Assembly (NCBI GenBank): GCA_009760855.2
Contig: WPIO01000016.1
Location: forward strand, 3,056,001-3,092,500
DNA length: 36,500 nt
Direction: 5' to 3'
From: Cristatella mucedo
Taxonomy: Eukaryota; Bryozoa; Phylactolaemata; Cristatellidae
Part shown: positions 30,752 through 36,500 of the stretch, piece by piece
How positions within the stretch are numbered: the stretch's first letter is position 1
Layout: every line of letters starts with the position of its first letter
Translations under genes and position numbers: made by a program
The notes under the pieces: generated by a model
Database searches by the model: none
What the model was told of the DNA's origin: nothing
Seen by the model: only the letters and a program-made list of their open reading frames with translations

Positions 30752-31045
30752 GGGGGATAAAGGCAGGGGGCGGGCGGGGGATAACCTCAGGGGGCGGGCA
30801 GGGGATAACGGCAGGGGGCGGGCATGGGGATAACGGCAGGGGGCGGGCAGGGGTGGGCAGGGGATAACGGCAGGGGGCGGGCAGGGGGCGGGCCGGGGAT
30901 AACGGCAGGGACGGGCAGGGGATAACGGCAGGGGGCGGGCAGGGGGCGGGCCGGGGATAACGGCAGGGGCGGGCAGGGGGCGGGTCGGGGATAACGGCTG
31001 GGGGCGGACAGGGGGCAGGCCGCGGATAACGGCAGGGGGGCGGGC
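30752..31045. repeat. G-rich minisatellite (GGGGATAACGGCAGGGGGCGGGCA)n
   Basis: About ten variable units of GGGGATAACGGCAG joined by one or two GGGGGCGGGC(A/C) modules. The + strand carries runs of four to six G at close spacing throughout, so it could form G-quadruplexes. The complementary strand gives Pro-rich pseudo-frames. It lies ~120 bp downstream, on the minus strand, of the copper-monooxygenase exon. Confidence 0.95.
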
Positions 31046-31162
31046 GGGACGGTGCCGGGGAGGGGCTCACCCGGCAGCGCAGCAGCGTCGTGCACTCTCA
31101 CGCTCGCAAGTATGTTCAAGTACGACGACGGCAGGTGCGAGCCCGTCTACTCGCCTACCTAC

Positions 31163-31444
31163 CGGGTGTGCACTTCCGTCGGGTTTGAGGCAAGCCTGCT
31201 CGACGGGCATCGTGTCGTAGAACCACTGTAGCATCTTGCTGCTGACCGCGTTCCAGGCGACATGTCGCATGTTCTGCGACACGCTGCTCTGTGCCGACGT
31301 GCTGTCACGCATGTAGTAGGCCATGAGCGAGAAGAAGACGTTAAGCGGAGACGCGGCGATGGCGCTTTTGCAGACCTCCAGCGGAGACTTGGGGTAGTAG
31401 TGCACGTAGTTGACGCACATTTCCTCAGAAATAGCGAAGCCGCC
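31163..31444 (-). CDS. Exon of DBH/MOXD-type copper monooxygenase, C-terminal domain
   Basis: The exon is 94 codons, phase 0 at both ends, with acceptor CTGCTGCTACTGCAG and donor CCG|GTAGGT. It starts GGFAISEEMCVNYVHYYPKS. EEMCVNYVHYYP is diagnostic of dopamine beta-hydroxylase, MOXD1 and tyramine beta-hydroxylase, and its Met is the CuB ligand. EVCKSAI and a later SVSQNMRHVAWN also match the family. These ascorbate-dependent enzymes hydroxylate small amines in the secretory pathway; the substrate cannot be told here. No other exon of the gene was found in the window, so it is a lone exon of a larger gene, or a leftover exon copy. No internal stop is present. Confidence 0.8.
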
Positions 31445-31467
31445 CTGCAGTAGCAGCAGCGCCGAGA

Positions 31468-31600
31468 AATGATCAAGCATGATATTACTCAACACTAAAT
31501 CGTGTTCCCTTTGTGGCAAATGTAAAGCGCCTAGAAATAGATTGGGTTCTCTTCGGGCGCTGTATCAAGTTGCATTACAATTATTATCATTATTATTGTA
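31468..31600 (+). mobile_element. L2-type LINE, tail fragment beside the monooxygenase exon
   Basis: It begins at ATCAAGCATGATATTACTCA of the 3' UTR, contains AAAGCGCCTAGAAATAGATT and CGGGCGCTGTATCAAG, and ends in a loose ATT repeat. Its 5' end is only ~24 bp upstream, in minus-strand terms, of the splice acceptor of the exon at 31163-31444. Confidence 0.85.
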
Positions 31601-31744
31601 ACGCCGCTCACGCCACCGGCACGTGACCGGCTGCCACCACCACCACCAGCACGTGACCAGTTCTGCCACCGGCATTATGCCCGGCCTGCAACTTTAGGCT
31701 CGGCGTAATGCGGGCGCCTATGTGACGAAGCCACTAATAGTGAT

Positions 31745-31990
31745 ATTAGTAGTAACAGCAATAGATTTCCAGAGCACCCTGTGAGAAATAGATCTCTTTC
31801 TCGGCACTTTGCGAATGTTGGAGAGGAAGCATGTCAACTTGTTAGTGACACCGTGCACAGTTTCAGCACGCGTAAGCACGCCGGGGGGGGCAACCCCTAC
31901 ACGGTCAAGGCAACTACTTCGAGAAACGGGTGGGTTTTTAGTTTCCTCTTTAAAAATGCTGTCAAGCTAGAGATTTTGCCATATCTTCCA
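31745..31990 (-). mobile_element. L2-type LINE, diverged 3' fragment
   Basis: Worn tail (CCAGAGCACCCTGTGAGAAA, TCTCTTTCTCGGCACTTTGC) followed by 3' UTR words CACCGTGCACAGTTTCAGCA and GCGTAAGCACG. An older copy than its neighbours. Confidence 0.7.
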
Positions 31991-31994
31991 TGTG

Positions 31995-32770
31995 ATAGCC
32001 GATCGCTGTCTAGCCTTTGCAGTCTGGAAACTGATGCTCAATCGCCATATGGAAAATTTCCTTTGACTTGTCGCCGTGGCAAAGCTTTGCTGAGCTCATC
32101 AGCTGCCTCGCCTCGTCACCCTACGAAAGGCCATTGTCAGCATAAAGACTAACTCTCAGCCACAACTCTAGCTCGTAATATTTCGCTGAAGAAAGACATT
32201 GCTCCGCGCTCTTTCAAAGCTGCCATTTTTGGGCGCGAGGCGTGTTTTCCTATGAAACTAGCGGTCAATCTTCATTCTCTCTTTTTCCCCTCGGACTCCC
32301 CAAAAATACTGTCACTAGGAAGCACTGGATTACTTTGAGAAAACATTTTCAGAGTAATATCAGTTGGTATTCTAGCAGCACCACTCGAATGAAACTGCTT
32401 TCCTCAGAGTGACCGATGACGACGTTATTCTGGGCGGCAACGATGACGGTGACATAACTGCTCTAGCCCTTCTCGGTCCTGGTCCGGCTCATTCTGCCAG
32501 CAGCGCTTGCGGCACAGCGTCGATCACAAAATCTTATATGATTGAAAACAATGAGACCGACTCGATGTGACTCCGGCGAGGTTCCAATCGTGCTTGTCCG
32601 CTCGAGTTCGGTCCGATTTATCCGATCGCGTTCGATCTGATGCGTCTGATCGAACTTGGTCTGCGTCGTGCGATAATCGAGTCTCATCCATCAGACGGCT
32701 GCAGTCGCCTCTGGAGTCTCACAGTCCTCGGCGTCCTTTCTCGGCCCCTTGCTGCCTGCATTTATTTCTT
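31995..32770. other. Unassigned intergenic stretch
   Basis: No gene recognised. A segment at 32545-32690 repeats short words around TCCGATC/TCTGATCG and gives Arg/Ser-rich frames without domains. Confidence 0.5.
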
Positions 32771-32775
32771 CATGG

Positions 32776-32905
32776 TTTGGCCTAGGGGCAAAGGTGCACC
32801 TGCCTTTGAAGCCCGAGGTCGTGAGCTCGAGCACTTCGGCACACATGTGAAGCGCCTGGATTGAGATTCGTTTGTCTTAGGGTGCCGTAAGAATGAATTA
32901 TGTGC
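32776..32905 (+). repeat. tRNA-headed SINE, family 2
   Basis: GGCCTAGGGGCAAAGGTGC stands for the A box and GAGGTCGTGAGCTCGAGC for the B-box region. The tail GTGAAGCGCCTGGATTGAGA, then TCTTAGGGTGCCGTAAGAAT, keeps the order of the LINE tail (AAGCGCCTAGAAAGAGA...TCTGAGGGCGC). Confidence 0.65.
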
Positions 32906-32949
32906 ATAATTTTCCTGGGGAGTTTGTTGGAAAATGCACACGGGTCCAT

Positions 32950-34335
32950 CAGAGGCGTAGTGAGACCTTTCGGCACCCGGGGAAAAAGCTACAAGTAGCC
33001 CCCTCTCCCCTTGTCAAAAATTAGTGCAAAATAGCTCCACCACTGAAAAAATGCAAGAAACGCACGCTAGCAGGCATATCGAGTCGAGAAAGTGTTATTA
33101 GCTTTAGTAAAGATACAAGATAGTTATTATTGTTCTGGCCTTGAATGCGGCAAACTGATCTATTGCAGTTTGAAATTCAATATTTTCTAGTGTTTCCTTC
33201 TCTATGCTTAACAAGGCCAAATCGGAGAGTCGATCAACACATTGATGCTCGCAGATGAGACAGGATTGTTTTCATCACACTAAAGGAACGTTCACAACTG
33301 GCAACTGATACATTTATCGTGAGAACTTACAAGGCTACTCTCAAATTAGGAAAAACGCCTTCTCCATAACTGTCAATGAAAGACATGAGTTCCAGCGGTG
33401 TCTATTTCCGAGCCGTGTTGTGTGACAAGAAGCGTTCAAAGTCACATGTTTTGTCGTACAGCTTTGTTCCATCAACGTCTGAGCAAAAGACGCCTCCAAG
33501 ATCTAAACACTGCTGGCGGAGTTTTTTCTGGTCAACTGTCTTAAAAAGCTGTTCATCTTCCAATAAGAAACCGAATTTGACTTCAGGATCTGTGAGCCCG
33601 CTGAAGGTAGCTGTAATTTATTGTCGGAGATAGTCTACGCTGCCCTTCATGTTTCTTGAAATCTCCTACTCTGTCATGAGATAACATCTTGCAATAGTTC
33701 TCTGGGCGTCCGTGTCGTTCGTCGAATACTTTGTTCAACTGCAACTTCCTACAATTCGCATCTCCTTTTGACATCTAGCAGTGATTCCGGCCACAGGTCT
33801 TCTCGAATTCTTGAGAACTCAATCTCAAGAGAGTGGAGGTCAAGGGTCAAGGGTGGAGGTCACAAGAGGCATCTTTGATGTTCATCTTTGCATCCTGCTG
33901 TCTTTTCTGAAAGCGGTCAGTATTCCTTAAGATGCTGTACCAAAATGGCAACAGAGCCAAAAAGATTAAATTCAAAGTACAATTTAGTAGACTTCCAGCT
34001 TTACTTCTTGTTTTAATTGTTCCACTTGTGTGCTCAGATAGCTGCTCTAAAAGACCTGCAATGCTGTTCAGTCCTTCACTGATAGCTTGCACAGCCTCCA
34101 CTCTTTTCACTTTCGGATGCGATGGCTCAGATTTTCTCTACTTCTTCCCATCTCAGAGCGTATCTTGAAAAGAATAATTGTGTGCTTTCTATTGTTCCAA
34201 AAAAGGGAATGACAGTGGAATCTTGACTTGCAGCGTGGACTCCTGCCAGGTTTACGCAGTGGTTATCACAGTTTACAAAAAAATTGCCTTCTCGTTGGTT
34301 ATCACAGTTTACACAAAATTTCTTTCTCATTTCTC
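32950..34335 (-). mobile_element. hAT-type transposon remnant (transposase pseudogene)
   Basis: The minus strand holds a decayed transposase. About 34190-34330 reads CDNHCVNLAGVHAASQDS and GTIESTQLFFS..ALRWEE. Then 33847-34110 reads RVEAVQAISEGLNSIAGLLE. Later, near 33277-33300, SCERSFSVMKTILSHLRASM is the hAT C-terminal dimerisation motif, followed after a one-base frameshift (TGT|TGATCG) by DRLSDLALLSIEKE and a stop at 33104. This is the ZMYM/hAT-C pattern. CAGAGGCGTAGTGAG at 32950 may be the left terminus. Multiple stops; inactive. The right end is not resolved. Confidence 0.75.
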
Positions 34336-34995
34336 CACAGGGTTCTCCTTTGGAGACTTAACGCGAGAATGGTCTCATAGTGTGTCGGTGCTCAGCCACG
34401 GCACGCTATCTCGCCCTTGAGGCAGCGGTGCAGCCCGCTTGTGGCAGGCAGGGTGGAGCAAACGGACGGGGACAACGCGCAGTCGGAACGCGCAGTACTA
34501 GGAGTGAACGGCCGTGTGCTTGTTGCTCTGCGAACGCCAGACGAGTCGCCAGGCGGGCGGTTGAAGCCCCCTTTGTGCTTCCGAGTCGTTGTGTGTGTGC
34601 GTGTGTCTAGCCCGAGCGTCAAGCTACGGATTGGTACAAGTCTGTAAGCATACTTAGCTAGCAAGCCAGCTCCGGTTGGGTCCGTTAAAGCACAGGCACT
34701 CGCTTGGAATCGAGTTTGGTTTTTTCATGTAAATAAAACGCGAAGTCCATTTGGCTTTGGGCGCCCCCTTGGCCGTGGTGCCCAGGGACGTTGTCTGATC
34801 TGAGGATTGGCGCATGCCGCTTAAGCATTGAGAATTGAGAGCTGCACGTTCAGCTGACTAATAAATTGCCTGCATTTTAATGCCTGCTTTGTAGTTACTC
34901 GATCCGACCCAGAATGTTGGGCAATTTTCGATTTATACTTGCAATTTTTGCAATTTTCAATTTTGAGATTTGTACGTGGTGTGGGTACACAGTTC
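34336..34995. other. Unassigned stretch, possibly the rest of the hAT element
   Basis: GC-rich to ~34620, then AT-rich. No clear gene. AATAAA at 34732-34737 has no partner frame. The outer hAT end may lie here but I cannot fix it. Confidence 0.4.
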
Positions 34996-34997
34996 AA

Positions 34998-36013
34998 TTC
35001 CAAAAAGCCTGGTTTACCATGCTCAGCCTGGTTTGGGAGTCAATTTGATAGGTAGGCTGAAGCCAAAGAATGAAGGAACCTAAAAGTGAGTGACAGAACC
35101 TTAAAGTCGATGTGTTCCTTGACCGGGAGTCAGTGCAGGTCGACGAGAAGTAGTGTGATGTGGCAATTATTACGCTCACAACAGTCAAGCCTAGCTGAAT
35201 AGTTTTGCACCTGCTGTAAGCGCCTGATTGGACGTACAAGCAGTGAGTTATAAAAGTCAAGATGGGATATCACAAATGCATGGACCAATTTAGATATTGT
35301 GTGGGCGTGGCCACACCCGCAACACTGTTCAGCCCCAGCCAGACTCACAACACTGCGTCCGGCCAACGGGCGCGCCGAGCACCACCTCATTAGGCACTGC
35401 AGTTTGACAGTATCGGCTGACTAAGCTGGATTTAATTGCAACGGGTCAGCTGTGGTCGCCTGACCCGCTAGTCCTGAGGCGAAGAAACTTTCTGCCTGTC
35501 CACCGGCCTGTGCGAACGCTATCCACTCTCTGTCTCACTCCCTTTTCTCTTTCTCTTCTCTCCGAGAGCTCCGGATCTGCTTCCATAACTGCTACCGCTT
35601 TATCCGTACGTGCACATCTCGTTCACTTCGTCTGCGTACCATACAATACAGCCGTAGTCTGCACCAAAAGTCACTTGTGGGGCAACGTCCATCTTCGTGG
35701 CGCCGCCATCTCGTGCCCGAGCCTCTACAGTGGTATCGCTGTCTAAATAAGCCCAAATTTTAGCAATGTTACGCAGCTGAGAGTATTCAGATTTGATTGC
35801 GGTTCCAATGTGGTCGTCTAATAAAAGGTCACTTTGGAATATGACATCTAGATTTGGTGCAGATCCAGCAGGAGATATGCTGGCAGAGCCGATTTTGAGC
35901 GTTAGCCTTTCCAATTTCTGGATCGCGCTTGGTTTGCCCATACCTAGTAAGTTGATTTTATCATTATTCAATTTAAGAAAATGTGATGCCATCCATGTGC
36001 GGATGTCATCAAT
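34998..36013 (-). mobile_element. L2-type LINE, 3'-truncated and interrupted
   Basis: Part 1 (34998-35299) reads the C-terminal domain (RRLQQVQNYSARLDC). Part 2 (35730-36013) reads LTLKIGSASISPAGSAPNLDV and FQSDLLLDDHIGTAIKSEY. They join exactly at the point where a ~430 bp foreign block is inserted. Unusually for this family in the window, the 3' tail and UTR are missing. Confidence 0.88.
35300..35729. mobile_element. Solo-LTR-like insertion within the LINE
   Basis: The block begins TGTGGGCGTGGCC and ends CCTCTACA, giving TG...CA termini, and interrupts a LINE that is continuous at the same point in other copies (19490-19505). It has no coding frame. A clear target duplication is not visible (left ATATTG, right GTGGTATC), so solo LTR is inference. 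It could be another insertion type. Confidence 0.5.
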
Positions 36014-36500
36014 TCCTCACACTCGTATACGGCCATATGGGCCTCCGAAGCTTTCGACCCACTTACAGCAGAGTGCTTCCTGTCGGGACTTCAAACCGAG
36101 ACGGTCGTTTCGCGAAGCATCATGGTCAGATTAGCGAAAGACTAAGACGCACGGTCTGAAGACGAGCTTCATCCATGCGTCTTTTGACTTCCGCCACGCG
36201 GCTCGCCGGAACTCGCGAGCCTCGCTACGAGATTTGGCAGCAGCGTCGGGGTGGCGACGTTTCCGGCACGGTACGCAGGTAGCGGTTTCGGTTCTCGCGA
36301 GCGAGCTCCCGCCGCCGAGCGGGGCGCTGGCTTTGCAGCGCCAGCTGTGCAGCGTGCGTTTCGATGGCGCCCGTCGTCCGACCGACCGTCGGACCGCTTC
36401 GCCCCGCCGGCTGCGCACAGGCAAAAGACGGCGTCGTTCGGCTAGCTAGTTCGGACGAGAGCGACTGCAGCAGCGCCAAGGCTTCGGGCTGGAGCGGCAG
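36014..36500. other. CpG-rich right edge, unassigned
   Basis: 36038-36140 can be read on the + strand as EAFDPLTAECFLSGLQTETV, faintly like a retrotransposon gag core, then stops. Beyond 36150 the sequence is strongly CpG-rich with Arg/Ser/Ala-rich frames on both strands and no domain recognised. It may be the edge of a CpG island or of another element that continues outside the window. Confidence 0.35.

Noticed and set aside
30573-31119. Proline-rich frames on the minus strand
   Set aside because: They are the complement of the G-rich minisatellite; the Pro-Cys-Arg-Tyr-Pro period equals the repeat unit.
32942-34684. 8 bp target duplication for the hAT element (GGGTCCAT at 32942, GGGTCCGT at 34677)
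   Set aside because: Spacing and length looked attractive, but the sequence inside the right copy does not match the left terminus CAGAGGCGTAG, so the match is probably chance.

Overview
This window is non-coding-rich nuclear DNA from an invertebrate animal. Evidence for an animal: spliced exons with GT/AG borders, extracellular modules (CUB, D8C, PAN), a copper-monooxygenase exon, a eukaryotic tRNA-Ile(AAT), tRNA-headed SINEs, and at least 18 pieces of one LINE family of L2/CR1 type. I cannot name the species. Presence of both D8C and DBH/MOXD-type exons fits a marine invertebrate or basal chordate, but that is inference.

1-12.8 kb (+): the 3' part of a secreted or cell-surface protein gene. 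Five exons (1776-2004, 2096-2211, 5163-5311, 8721-8988, 11740-12017) join with perfectly matching phases (1-2, 2-1, 1-0, 0-1, 1-stop). They encode a CUB domain, an eight-cysteine uromodulin-like D8C domain and a C-terminal PAN/apple-like domain. The 5' end and any signal peptide lie left of the window. The introns hold LINE fragments, a MITE-like piece, tandem repeats and a SINE.

13-20 kb: LINE and SINE fragments with microsatellites. 20.3 kb: a SINE. 20.9-22.5 kb (-): a decayed Gypsy-type LTR retrotransposon with recognisable RT, protease and gag parts. 22.6-25.9 kb (-): the most complete LINE copy, with endonuclease and reverse transcriptase. 26.7 kb (+): an intact tRNA-Ile(AAT). 27-29 kb: a reverse-oriented SINE and a 5'-truncated LINE.

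29-31.1 kb: CpG- and GC-rich DNA with a G-rich minisatellite. 31163-31444 (-): one well-preserved exon of a DBH/MOXD-type copper monooxygenase C-terminal domain. 33.1-34.3 kb (-): a hAT-type transposase remnant. 35.0-36.0 kb (-): a LINE fragment interrupted by a 430 bp solo-LTR-like insert. The right edge is CpG-rich and unassigned.

The most unusual structure is inside the LINE family. Two copies (16.7 and 24.4 kb) carry the family's own 3' hairpin tail, inverted, at the same site between endonuclease and RT. In one copy it is flanked by a 6 bp target duplication, and a third copy (5.7 kb) shows the empty site. The 3' tail itself is a conserved hairpin followed by (ATT)n, and one SINE family appears to carry a similar tail.
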